Below, one piece after another: positions 46,957 through 59,300 of a DNA stretch of 64,000 bases; positions within the stretch are counted from its first letter, which is position 1, and every line of letters begins with the position of its first letter. The stretch spans positions 1,747,614-1,811,613 of the forward strand of contig JACATO010000065.1 in assembly GCA_018389105.1 (NCBI GenBank), read 5' to 3'. The notes beneath the pieces were generated by a model that was given only the letters and a program-made list of their open reading frames with translations, did not search any database and was not told the DNA's origin. Origin of the DNA: Nautilus pompilius. Taxonomy: Eukaryota > Mollusca > Cephalopoda > Nautilida > Nautilidae. A program made the position numbers and the translations under genes.

Positions 46957-47369
46957 TTGCTCAGTTCTAAAAAAAAATACAACATTGTGTCAGAAACCAG
47001 AGCATTAGCATCAATGTGCGTGAAATATGAATAATTGGAATTATTGGATATGATAGCAGACATCATATCTTACCTTCAGCAGAGCACATGCAGATTAAAG
47101 ATCACATCTACGACCTAATTTTCAGCATTTGTCCACCTGTAGATGCTCATGTGACATATGTTATGTTTTGTACCTTGTTGGCATCAAGTCAATCATGACA
47201 TCATCATTCTATTCTGACAAGATAATTGACCAACATATGGCACCAATGGCAAGGCGGAGAGCAGTAGCGCCACATACATTTTTTGGTCCTTTTGTTTTTG
47301 CAGAACTTAGGCAAATGTGAAATAAATACATTTGTAATTGTACATTATTTCTGCGAAAAAAGAGAAATA

Positions 47370-47377
47370 AACTAAAC
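47370..47377 (+). repeat. Target-site duplication, left (AACTAAAC)
   Basis: Eight bases identical to 50,283-50,290, directly next to the terminal inverted repeat. Confidence 0.9.
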
Positions 47378-47514
47378 CAGTGGTTCTCAAACTTTTATGA
47401 CCGGGACCCACTTTTGAAGATGGCAAACCTCCGTGACTTATCCAATTGTAATGCATGTACTGTGAATGGGGCGCTTTACTACTTTTTGTTTATTGAATAC
47501 ACAACCATTTTTCA

Positions 47515-48526
47515 TCAAAGGTTTATTGTGCCGGCTGTATAATTTATAAATTTACTTCTCAGATTCATAATGAGGTACGTGTGAAGAATGCATTTTCTAT
47601 TTTTGCTGATGATGTCTTCGATGTCCACATTGATTTGAATCATTCTCAGACGCAAGAAGTTTGATAATTGCAGCTTATTTCGAAATTTGGCTTTGATTCC
47701 TATCATTGCTGCAAATCCAACTTCACACATGTATAAGTGGTGAAAGGGAGCAACACTCTCAAAGCTTTGGTAGAAAGAGTTGGATAGGTGTGTTGAACTG
47801 AAAGCCAAAACTGGATCAATTGTTTTCGATTAAAATTAATTTTCAATGAGGTGTCTTCAGACAGATCGATTAGTTCTTTGCCTGCCTTCGTGGATATTCT
47901 AGTAGCCATGTCGTCGCTCTGAAATGGATTCGCAATCCAGGCTTTTTTCGCACAATTTTTCATCTCTTCAAGAAAGTAATAATCAAAATTGTCTTTCAAA
48001 GAGTCGAGATGTGCAATTATCAGAGAGACCAAATCATCATCTGTCTAACTTCATAATCAACAATAAAGGTTTCCAATGTTTCGAACCAACCATACTTATG
48101 GTCTTTAATGTTTTTCTTCCATAAAAAAAGTCTTTTGATGAAAGCTCAAATTTTATCATGTACTGCGAATATATCAGCTCCGTTTGTTCCTTGTAAGTGT
48201 AAGTTCAGATCATTCAATTTTGAAAATATATCTGCCAAATACCTGAGCTTCAGAACAAACTTCTGGTCACGCAACGATTCTGCATAATCGTTTTCTCCAT
48301 CCAGAAACATTGCGACTTCACTGCGGAGTTCAGCGAGCCTTGTCAGCACCTTGCCCCTCGACAGCCAACGTACCTCGGTGTGTAGTAGAAGCGATTTGTG
48401 TAAACTTCCCATCTCCTCGCACATCTTTTCAAATAAATGCGACTGTAATGACTTGGACTTGATACTAATGCTTCTCTGTGACGACTGCAGCAGACCCTTC
48501 CTTTTGTTTTTCCACTTCAGCAACAT
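47515..48526 (-). pseudogene. hAT transposase C-terminal half (ZBED5/SCAND3-like)
   Basis: The frame opens at 48,526 with [15 protein letters not shown] and runs through the conserved 'H.[11 protein letters not shown].R..eLr.Ev..FL' block, then about 48,032-47,703 and, after a frameshift, 47,808-47,515 with the dimerisation motif (YMCEVGFAAM). Host proteins ZBED5, FAM200 and SCAND3 descend from this type. Stops between 48,145 and 48,040 and the frameshift near 47,730 show it is inactive. Confidence 0.8.
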
Positions 48527-48573
48527 GCGTTTTTGGTGAATCTACTGTTAACCACTTACCCATTGCTTTCCGT

Positions 48574-48903
48574 CAGAGCTGGTCCTAGCTATGGGCAACA
48601 TGGGCGGTTTCCTAGGGCGCCATCTGCCGGGGGGCCTCTTTAGCAAGCCAAATTTATCCTTATTTTTGTTTCGATGATTAGTATTAGTTTGAAGACTTTA
48701 TCATTGTTATACCGTACGTTAATACTATATTCGTGTGCACTTTGCATGCTACTAGTTTTATTGCTGTAATTAGGCGCCATCTGTTTCTTTACCCCCTTTG
48801 CTTGCGCAGTTTTTTTAAGGTAGGTGTTTATTATTGTGTGGGTTTTAGGGGGCGCCAGTGATGGGGTTCGCCTAGGGCTCCACAGGGGCTTCGACCGCCT
48901 CTG
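48574..48903. mobile_element. Nested 330-bp hAT-type element (MITE)
   Basis: It starts CAGAGCTGGTCC and ends GACCGCCTCTG, short imperfect terminal inverted repeats (CAGAG..GGTC). It is flanked by the perfect 8-bp repeat CTTTCCGT at 48,566-48,573 and 48,904-48,911. There is no coding capacity. It sits inside the larger hAT, so it inserted later. Confidence 0.8.
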
Positions 48904-50282
48904 CTTTCCGTTAGTTAACCGACAAGAGAGCAAAAGGTCTCAGCTCACTTACTCAATCAGATGATTTCGAGAACTGATGCCTAAAGCCAAGCTGGCTAGT
49001 GTGCATCCGGCCAAACTCACTGTCCAGTCCTTGTACAGTGCTCTGCCCCAGGCATCGTGGTCCGGGTCTTTTAGCTGCTCGCCCCAGTGGCGTCAGGCTG
49101 TCAGCCAATGGGAGCGCAGCTCGATTACATCAGTCCTACTGCGGTAAGAGTTAGAGTTCCGGCCCCTGTCGGCAGCCTGTAGTGTCCGCCTTTCTCGCAG
49201 GGTGGCGGATTTACAGGAAGTTGTTGGGGGCCGGTGATGCAACTGTGAGTTACCACAGAGGTCTGTGACATAACGAATAGACAAGCCTGTGGGAAACGTG
49301 CAGATTCATAGATTCTTTTTTCTCGTAGTTAACTAATTCTTATTTTCCTTCTTTTCTCAAAATAAATATCAACCGCTTTTTCAATGGCTTCTTCTTTTCC
49401 CCTTTCTCTTTCCTTCCGTCCATTGACTTTTTGAAGACAATATTTTTCGTGATATAACGTCGGTTTTATCTATAATTTTATATCAATTATATTGAAGGGA
49501 ATGACAAAATAGTTAGGGGTATAGTAGAATCTAACCCTGACTTGGTGACCTTATTTGTACCCTTGCCAAGGTTTTACACACTTCTCTCGATAGTTGGATC
49601 ATTGAGAGTAATTTCCTTATTTATTTCGCATTCTTTACACCAGATAAAATTGACATAAGTTCGTTCTCCCCCCCCCTTATAAGTTTTATGATTAATGATG
49701 TCTGACTTTCCGCAACTCTCAGAAGTTCGTGACTCAATTTGGTTTCCTTTATCAGCCATAACGAAAGCAACATGGTCACATGACCGGCCGGCAGCCACGT
49801 GGTGGGGGCGCTACAAGACAGAAAAAGATCTCAACACAATTTAGTAACAGCGGCCCCGACTTAAACATGTCTGACAATAGGAGAAAAGATCAATGTGTGG
49901 TATCTGTCGTTATCAGCTAAAATATTGTAACGCTTTGTTTATTTTAATTATACACTACCTGCGCTGAGACGCTTCTCTCTGACGCCAGCTCGTTCTCACA
50001 CTGTTCTCGGGCACCTGGCCCCTTGTCAATTAATGGAGGCGAACAAAAACAACGAGAAGGCCTGTTTGTTTCTCCGTTACCAGAATATTTAGGGCGGCAA
50101 TTTGAATTCTTCCAATTCAGAGGAGCATAAAATTTATTTCTAATTCTTTACAAAAGGTTTCCCCGTTTTCCTCTAACGAGGGGAGTAGGCCCCTCAAAAT
50201 CGTAGGTCCAGCTCCCTCTGCCCGGCCCTATTGCCATGTGGGGTGTTACAATTTATGGCGACCCACACTTTGAGAACCACTG

Positions 50283-50290
50283 AACTAAAC
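50283..50290 (+). repeat. Target-site duplication, right (AACTAAAC)
   Basis: Eight bases identical to 47,370-47,377. Confidence 0.9.
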
Positions 50291-53226
50291 CTTTACTCTA
50301 ATTCTTCGGACGAAATTAATGGTTCACTTATTGGTACTGACGATTTTGCTTAAATGCCATTCAAAAGGACATGAAGTACCCATCATATGTGTTACGTGAT
50401 TTCCCTGCTTCAGCGATTTAGTGAAATCCCTGGTTTTACGTTCTCACTGTAGCACACGTACTGGTTGTAAGTAAAATACTCATATATGTATATAGTGTTT
50501 AAGTGATTGACAACAAGTTGATGTTATCTAAGGCACAAAACTATTGTTGAAAATTAAAGGAAAATTTCACTGTGGGCGCAAATAATTTGGACACGTAAAA
50601 AGCACTAATATCGTTACAGTTTACAGACATTGGGCTGAAACATTAATAAGTTAACTTGCATCAAGTAATTATTATTGTGAAGATTTTTTCACAGATAATA
50701 GGTGTAAAAGCTCGAATACTTTTGCTGGTACTATTCTATACTAACTAATTATATCTGTTAATAAGGTTAATATATATTTCATATCCAGAATATTAGGGTT
50801 AGTTACTCGAGTAACTGACTGGAGCTATGAAATATAGATAAAAAACCACCTATAATGACACAAATAAATACAGCTGTTTTGTGCCCAAAGAGTATCTAAA
50901 TTCCTAATTTAGGTCGCCTAGTTAAGAAGTAAATTTTAAGGAAATATTACTGCTAAATTCTCCAATCTTCCGACTTTTGATTGCAGCGTCTCCTTAATCC
51001 ATCGTTTTAGATAGTATCATTTCATTACTGCACAAAATGAGGATGATCACTGCACATTTTGGGAACACTGCATGCTTATTTTATACATTGGCACATTGTG
51101 AGCTACAAGTCAATTAATACAGCAGGTGAAGCTCCATCCATCAGCAGACTGATAAATTATAGTTTTACAAATTTTTTGATATGCAGGCAATTAATATTTG
51201 TGCCAAAGTTATAGATATTGTCAAGCTGGTAACAGGCTTTATACCATCACTATTTGTATACAGAAACATACTATTGTAAGGAGTTCATTATGCTGTCTTT
51301 GTTAAAATGTATTACATCATAAACAGCTAAGTTAGCACGAGGTAGAGAATATGGAATAACATCTTTAATTTTAGTAGTATCTGAAGGAACATGATCTTTT
51401 GTTTTGGCAGTGGGAGATCTAAATCATTTGGAAATATAATGCAACAGATGTTTTTCTGTCTCTGGTTTTAGATAAATCATCGAATGCCAAGTTTATGCAA
51501 TAATGCAAGCATTAATCTATAGAAATTAGTTGTGTGTGTGTGCACTAAAAACAACCCATTGCTTATCGTGAAAGTCTCTTTGGTGAGCCAGGGTTTCAAA
51601 GTGACTGTTGCCATTGTCTGGACTGAGTAATGGTTCTCAGAATATTTTGGAAAAAAAGACTGGGTGAAATAACGCCATTCCTGAGTTATAGGCCACAGGA
51701 TAAGTGCATCGCAAGGTGACGGTGTGAGGCTGGTGTTGTGCGTCAATACACTGGTGTGAATTATACCAAAAAATATGGTATAGATGCATCAATAATAATC
51801 AAAAAGAGTAAATGTTGCATGAAAGTAATCACGATTCAGGCCAGCTTTGTGAGCCCTAGTTTGAGAGTCAGTGGTGTATGGCAAGATTACAGGAATGGTT
51901 CGCACTTGTAATGTAGTGTATTGCTGCAAGTGAAGTTTGTCAGCCATCTCAGATACCCTCCTGGCTTAAGTAGTACATACACTTTTCCTCTGAGACTAAG
52001 TCAGGTGTTACCACTGTCATCTTATTAAACAATTCAAATAATTGTCTTATTACAGAGGCATGTCAACAGAAAGATAAGTCTAAAAAATGGGAGAAAATGT
52101 TTGTCGTTTATGCAGTAATCAACTAACATTTAAATAGATTCATACAATCTGAGTAATAAAAATAAGAGTGCACAGTATGACGCTAACAGCATCTGTTAAG
52201 AAATCAAAAGATTTTGGTTTAAAAGATATAAATTTATTACATAAAAACAGGATACAAAAATTATTAATATGTCAAGAATTACCTTTGATGTTTGGTTATA
52301 TCCCACAAAACAAACTGACAAGTTCAGGTAAACTACAGTATATTAAAATCTACAGTAAAGCTGTTTCTTTGCATCATCCACATTGAAGATTGAAGCAAAA
52401 TAATAGAGAATCAACTTTAAATAATCCTCTCAACAAAATAATAATACTTCAGAAAGTTCCAACGTCACATTAGAATATAGACAGATTTCACTGTAATCAT
52501 AATTGAACAAATTCGTTATATATATATCAATAAATGGCAGGCTAACCTGTCATATAATTTTTAAAGTTTATCAAAAACTAGAGAAAGTTAACAATTTTTC
52601 AGTTATTTTTAACCCTTCAATTGAATTGTTCTAAAATTCATGATTGAAAATATACCAGACTTGCAGACAATGAAAAGTCAAATTTTAATATTTATATAAA
52701 TGAAAATAAAAGAAAATAACAAGTTTTATTTTAATTTTAAATTGGATATCAAATAGAGATTAATTGTATTTAGATTATAAAAAACATTATTAAAAAATTA
52801 ATTCTTAAAACAAAAGATCAGCTCTAATTTTTTAATGTTTCTATATTGTAGAAAAATTAGAAAGAAAATCAAATCTAAATCTATAAATGCAGTTGAAATT
52901 TAACAATGGAATGATATTACCTCGTTATATTTATAAAATCATTAATCATTTCTATTTTACTCCAGAAAACAAATTAAAATTAAAGCTGATCTCTCTTAAA
53001 AATACAGAATTAAAAAAAACCAACAAACTACATAAAGCAAAAGTTCTCTCTAAAAATTCTGTCAATTCATAACTTAAGGTTATGATTCCATTCCATCAGG
53101 TGAAAGCACCTAATTACAAACCAGTTTTCTGATGATTAAAATTTGCGATACCAATAGGAATTCTTGCAGTGAGCCACTACAGCATATAACGCATCCCACC
53201 GGTATAGAAGGATTTGTATTTGTACT
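50291..53226. other. Spacer downstream of the FN3-like gene
   Basis: AT-rich. No gene or named repeat was recognised. For the minus-strand gene ending at 53,227, the first canonical AATAAA I find is at 52,735-52,740, about 490 bp past the stop. Confidence 0.45.
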
Positions 53227-53381
53227 CTAGATTTGGAATATCAGCGTGCTGTACAGACCGTTCTTATTCACAGCGGTCAGCATGACATAATACTTTCTTC
53301 CTCTTGCAACATTGTTGACTGTGATGTAAGGCACCGTGAACTCCTGCCACTTCATCACATCCACTTTTCTAGGCTGTGTTC
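53227..53381 (-). CDS. FN3-like gene last exon B11
   Basis: 155 bp ending in TAG. It encodes MKWQEFTVPYITVNNVARGR and KYYVMLTAVNKNGLYSTLIF, then QI and stop. 'G..YyV.l.AvN.nGl.S' is the last FN3 strand pair. There is no C-terminal membrane anchor. Acceptor GATATTTTTAG. Confidence 0.85.
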
Positions 53382-56300
53382 CTAAAAATATCAAATCAAC
53401 AAAATCAAATAAAAGAGAAATAACTTTAAAAACTACTATTATTTCCACAAGAGACCAATGTAAATGAATTTTGTTAGATTAAAAACCTGCATTGTTGTAA
53501 ATAAATTTATATAAAAATGGGAAGGAGAAACTACATTAAAATTAGAATGTTTTAATATTTTAAAATTATTGCATCCATCTCTGGCTGTACAAAGTGCAAT
53601 CTATTGAGCTGAATAAAGGAAGAATTAATCTTTGAATCAGCAAATAAATCAAGACCTCTGAAGGCAGGAAATATAAAAGGAATTCTACATTTTTTTTTGC
53701 AGTGGCACAGTTGTTCAGAAATTAAATATACTAAAATATGGGTGACCATACAGTTGGTTGGTTCTGACTTCCAAATCATAAGCCACATGTTTGATGGAGG
53801 TGTGCATACACATTGAGTCACAAGGAATGGATTCCCCGAGGTATCTGATTTTTCTGCTGGAGCGAACCATGTACAATGTGTGACATCACCTCTAACATCT
53901 ATGTCTGTATATAAGCTTGCCGATCTCCTAGATATCAGAGCTCTCTGGTGTACCACAACCGTTGGCAGACAACTGCTGGACTGAAGAGCACCATTCAGCA
54001 ATACATCTTTGCCATCAACAGCAGCCAGCCATGTACCAAGTGTCACATAGTTTGAAAGCTGTTACTGAGAATGGCAGCAGATGTTGCAAGCACTCGCTGT
54101 AATGAGTTAAACCAGTTCAGCAAAATGTTGATATAATCTGATCCAACAAGTATCTACTTGTTTACTGTCACGCACATTTCCATTAATGAGAGCCCTATAG
54201 TTTATAAGCAACTGACTGCTGGAAGCATCTTTATGGTTAAATGAATCTGCCAACAATTAGAAACATTAATTAATCTGATAAAACATTGAAAAATCTTGAA
54301 AAACAATCTTCCCTGGAGCCAGACATATTTAAGAACAAAGTAAACAGATGAATAGTTTCTTCATTACTCACCTGCTGACACTTCATAGTACCAGACATCT
54401 TTAGAAATGAAGACATGGGAGAAATCCAGTTTCAGAGTTGAAATGTCTAACCATGTTGGTGTTGGACTGTTACCTAGAACAAGGAAGAGCAAAGCATTTA
54501 TTAGTACCAGAGGTACTCGAATGGAACGCTTAATGGTATCTGGTCGGCTTTCATCAGAATGTCTCTTTTTTTTGTGAAGTAGCATTTGTATTAAAATATT
54601 GTCTCTCTGGGTCATCAAAGGGAAATAACAAAACCCTTTTATCATGTATGGGTTAAATGTTATCCACATTCAGCTGCCATGTACCATATGCTACATTTCT
54701 TCAGCAGTAAAATGACAAGGTACTTTTCAGATCTTTAACAAATGCACTAAACCATACAGTATCTACAGGTAATAGTTTGCATATTTCTAAACCAAGCCAG
54801 GTAGTGAAAGGTTTTCCTTAGTCACTCAAATTTTTCATTACGTATCTGGTGAGTTTTATTTTCTTTACCCAAAGATTGTTGTGGTCAAGTGTGGGGATTC
54901 TACCAAAAAGCTAAAGTAGGAACATCCAAACAAATGATTACTGACATAAATGTTAGTTAGACAGGTTAACAGTAATATTAATAATAAAAAAACAAAGTCA
55001 CCAGTTGGAAGAGGGGAAGAGGTAACAACATAAAAGTCAGAGGTCAGCTGTTTGCTGGCTTGGCCAAGAGGATTCACAATTTCAAGCCCAACTCTGTAGC
55101 GCTGACCATTGCTGAGAGACAGATTTGACAGTAGTAAGGAATCCTGGTACAGAGACGAGTGGCTGGAATTTAAGAACTGATTCAGAATCTGCTGACCAGA
55201 GGACACTGTAACCTGAAAATGAAATATCACCAAGCAATAAACCGATGATACATAGACAATATTTTCACATGCACTACAACTGAAATGTCTTGAAAGCTGT
55301 TGATGAAGTCTTAACAGATTGACCCTGCTACCATAGTAACAGATCATGTGATTATAGTTGGTACTCAGTAAATATGCCAAACAGTAAGTGACACTGTGCA
55401 CATTACTGAAAACAACAATAACAACAAAACAGTAAAGAAACTTGCTATTTCATCATTTTAAAAATATTCTACATTTAGAATTTTTTTGCAGAATGGTAAA
55501 GACTTGATTAAAAAGATATTTCAAATGTTATATTAATACTCATAAAATTAATGTGATCTATTTAAATTGTCAAAATACAACTTCAGACTGCATACACTGA
55601 ACTTTCTATGACTGTTTAGATCACCAATTAACTAATAACCAATACTGAACAGTGAGTACCTACCCTTGTTGTATATTCTTGAGGAAATTTCAAGCTGTTG
55701 ACCAGAAGACGTAGCTGGGAGTCTTCTGCCTGATAACCTGGGAAAAGTCGATACTGAGTTCCAGAATGCTGTACAACTCGAAGCTGAGCTGTTGATACGT
55801 CAGGAGCATTAAAAGTGAAAGTAATTCCATCAGACAGCTCGTGAGCTGAGTCCGTACACATTCCAGCATTTCGCTGTCACAAACACCGTCTGTCCTTCTC
55901 TTGCCTTTCCAGTCATGTTTAAGGTTGCTGTCACAACTGGACCAACATTTTTAAAGGGCAATGCATCTGTTTCACCTGGTGTAGTCCCTGTGTAGAGAAG
56001 CACATACTGTGTATGTAAACACACTACAGGTAATCAAATCAAATGTCAAGTCTTTCTTTTCTGCTTTGTTTTGTTTACATTAAGAACAGATCCTTGCATG
56101 TTATCCCCACTGTTTACCAGATTTCTGTATGCATTCAGTATATACAAGAACAGGTTTAGACAAATTATTATTAATAACGTTAATGAAGACGTTTGTATAT
56201 CTTGAATGTATCAACTTTATTTAATTTCTTCCACCTTGTAGATTACTGCTTGAAGGCTGCAGTACTAATTGTTTTAGGTAAATAAGTTCTCATGTCACCA

Positions 56301-59300
56301 CTGAACAAATTAAAATGATGCCTAAAACAATCACAAATCTAAAACAAAGGAATTTTTTAACAATTTTTAAAAAATAAGTGATCTTTATAGACTATTTTTG
56401 GTATAATAAAAGCCAATCCTTTGACCTGCTAAACAAGGTAACCTGTAGACAGACTATCATGTTTAGAGATCATATATTTAATCTGAAACTGAGTTACATA
56501 AAAGGAAAATGCTCTATTGTTTGGTTATTATAAAAAAACAGTAACAGTAGCTTTATATTTTAGAAATATCTTGAATTCATTCCCAGAACAGATTTTCTTG
56601 CATTGTTCCTCTGAAATCCCTACTCACCCACACCAATCATACAGCTGTCGATCTCACTTTCATCATCGTGAACCTTCCAGTAAACAGAAACCATTTCAGT
56701 GCTGATGAAATCTGCATCATCTCTCTGTCCTTCCTAAATAAACACAAATAACCATTTGTTTTTGTCTTCTGCATCTAAAAGATGAAGATTTCTAGTAGGG
56801 ATTTTCTGGGCCCTAGTTTTGGATGCTGAGTGCCCAACCATATCAAAGCTGATACCCTACAACTAGCCCACTTAAGTATGATATCCTCAGCCTTGAGGTC
56901 AGGACAGGGGTCCTCAAAGCCAGAATATTAGTCTAATATTTTTTACAATAGTATAAAACCGCTCTTCTAATTCACTATTGATTCCTGTTTCTGTGAAAAA
57001 GGCAGTTCACTAGACATTTAATAAGTGAAGTTTTCTTACCACCATAGTTAACTGTTGTTCCCTCTGTAATTGCTGACTTCTGCTCAGTCGCTCCTTAAAA
57101 TCTCATTTCCACTTTGCTTTGTCGTTATAAATTCACTATTGATAATGTATATTCATCAACCGGTAACTAGTTCAGTATCTTGGTCAAGTTTCCTGATGTA
57201 ATTTAACTGTTCTAATTTTGTTTATTTTAACAGTGACTTGAACCAGACCAGAGGAAACGGCTGACAGATATTAACTTCCTGATATCACTAAGGTCTAAGA
57301 CTTAATAAAATAGTACAATACATTTTTTTTTTCAAGAGAACGCTTAGACAGCTAAAAGATGTGAAATCGCTGTCACTCAACTTTTGTTACAAACTTTCTG
57401 TTATGTATTCCATCTTTTGGGTTTACAAGTGAAAAGTTTATGTAATTTTAGATGGTCCTTTTATATCCAAGCTGGAAAAACAGACTTAAGATTCAGAGGG
57501 GAACAGAAATAACAATCATTCACCTTCACACAACAAACAGTTGGTGCTGTGTTGTCATAGGTGACAGCGTTAGAATATAGCACTGTACTTAGACCAGCTT
57601 TGTTCTCTGCAACCACTGTTACATGTACTGAACTGCCCTGGTCTATAGTGAGTCTTCTGGCAACTGCGTGTCTGGACTGGCCAACTGACTGGAAGTTCTG
57701 TAGCTGAACACCACCTACAGTAATATGAACAATGATAATGATAGAGATTCAGTATGAGAATAAAATAATGTAAAATTATTAAATTGACATAAATTAATAA
57801 AAAGATAATTTTAATTAATTTCTTACTTTATATTTCAGACTTTAAATGATTAACTTAAAAAAAATCATAGATGAACTGTTAATTTTTTGAACACCCAGCA
57901 GTATTAAAAATACCAGATTTTTTGTGCAAATTTTCTTTAGCATAGAGAACCTAAATAATCCCGCAGTTCGGCAGATCATTGTTTAGTCTTTACGAACTGG
58001 ATCAACAAAGTTCTATAACAGCTTTAACAAATACTGCATTCATTCAAGAAATATGAAGAAAATGTGTGGAAATAAGAAAAATGGTTAAGCACCTTTTGAA
58101 GTCCCAATTGCCCAGAGAAACTCTTTCATCCCACTTTCAGGGTCAACAATATCCCAGCTAGCACTAATGCTCGGCTGACCCATCTCTGTTATGATATTCA
58201 GTTCCACAGAAGAGTTCAAGGTTTTTGTTCTGCTTACTTGGAATTCTTGCACTTTAACATTACTCAAGGCTATTGCTCCATATTTTCCAAGACTGGAGAT
58301 TGTTATGGTGGTTTGTGGGCCATTTGCAATAAAAAAATACACGTAGGTATGCCACATCAGTTGAGGAGGACATGTGCTACTGTTGCAGGATCTAACCCGA
58401 TCAGCTGACTGAAACATCTGCCTCATCCCTGCAGCAGATACAGTGCCCATCTGTGCACCATGGTAAGGAAAGCTGGAGAGTCCATTACCGGCTAAAAAGT
58501 TAATCTGGTATCTGGATCCTGAATTAGTTGAGATGGTTTGGTTAATGGATCCACTTAAGCTGATGTAATTTTCTCCTGATGGTAGTGTTGAAGAATAATT
58601 AACAGTGTAGTGGCCATTCACAAACCAAGGTGCGATCTTATTCATCTTTACAACGAAGAGAGGATTCTGTAGAATATTTGGTGACATGATGAGATCAGAG
58701 GAGCTGAGTGGAGGAGTTTTGTCAATGAGGACCCCATCAGAGGAGACCCCTGCAGACTTCCAGCTTGCAGCATCTACAGCATACACAGTGGAGTAGTACA
58801 TGGTCCCTGGAGAGAAAGAGAAAACAAAACTACAAATAAATACAGGGACAAGAACTGTTTTTAGGAAATGGTTCTGTTGTCCTTATCTTTTTGTAGGACA
58901 AACATTTTCCACACGTAAGAAGCTTAGTTTTTCTACCTTTGAACACTGGAATGATCCCAAAAATAAATGTTTTTTTACTCTGCTTCTTTCTTTATGTTAC
59001 TTGTTTATATATTTTGTTAATAAGTGTATTTTATGTTTGGAACTCTCCGGATTCTTTGTTTTAGCTTTTGGCAAACATTTACATATTTTTCTTTTAAATA
59101 TCCAATACAATAACAGTAAAGTTACTTTAAATCTGAGTAGGGTAAATCATTTTAACATCAAAACCATAGCTGTACCAGGTTCTATGAGACAGGGCTCTTT
59201 TATATATGTTTAAGGAACCAACAAAACCTTAAACTGATAACCACAAACACAGAGTGGTAAATGTACACAAACTGGTGCACAGTCACCTACAGCTGTACAC

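Larger units (their letters stand above)
47378..50282 (-). mobile_element. Complete hAT (Charlie/ZBED5-like) transposon with terminal repeats and 8-bp duplication
   Basis: The left end CAGTGGTTCTCAAACTTTTA and the right end (minus strand CAGTGGTTCTCAAAGTGTGG) form terminal inverted repeats. They are flanked by the perfect direct repeat AACTAAAC (47,370-47,377 and 50,283-50,290). That is the hAT hallmark, and the end sequence is that of Charlie-type hATs. The minus strand encodes the C-terminal half of the transposase: [20 protein letters not shown] (about 48,325-48,385), then FDYYFLEEMKN, and after a frame change near 47,730 YMCEVGFAAMIGIKAKFRN (about 47,675-47,731). The N-terminal half is absent or unrecognisable. 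A second element is nested at 48,574-48,903. Confidence 0.9.

Noticed and set aside
46307-47008. 233-codon plus-strand open frame
   Set aside because: It is antisense to the minus-strand hAT transposase, whose conserved motifs explain the open reading.
51477-51746. 89-codon minus-strand frame
   Set aside because: No motif or splice context; probably chance.
58800-59213. 137-codon plus-strand open frame
   Set aside because: It lies in an intron of the FN3-like gene, has no family pattern and is AT-biased hydrophobic sequence.
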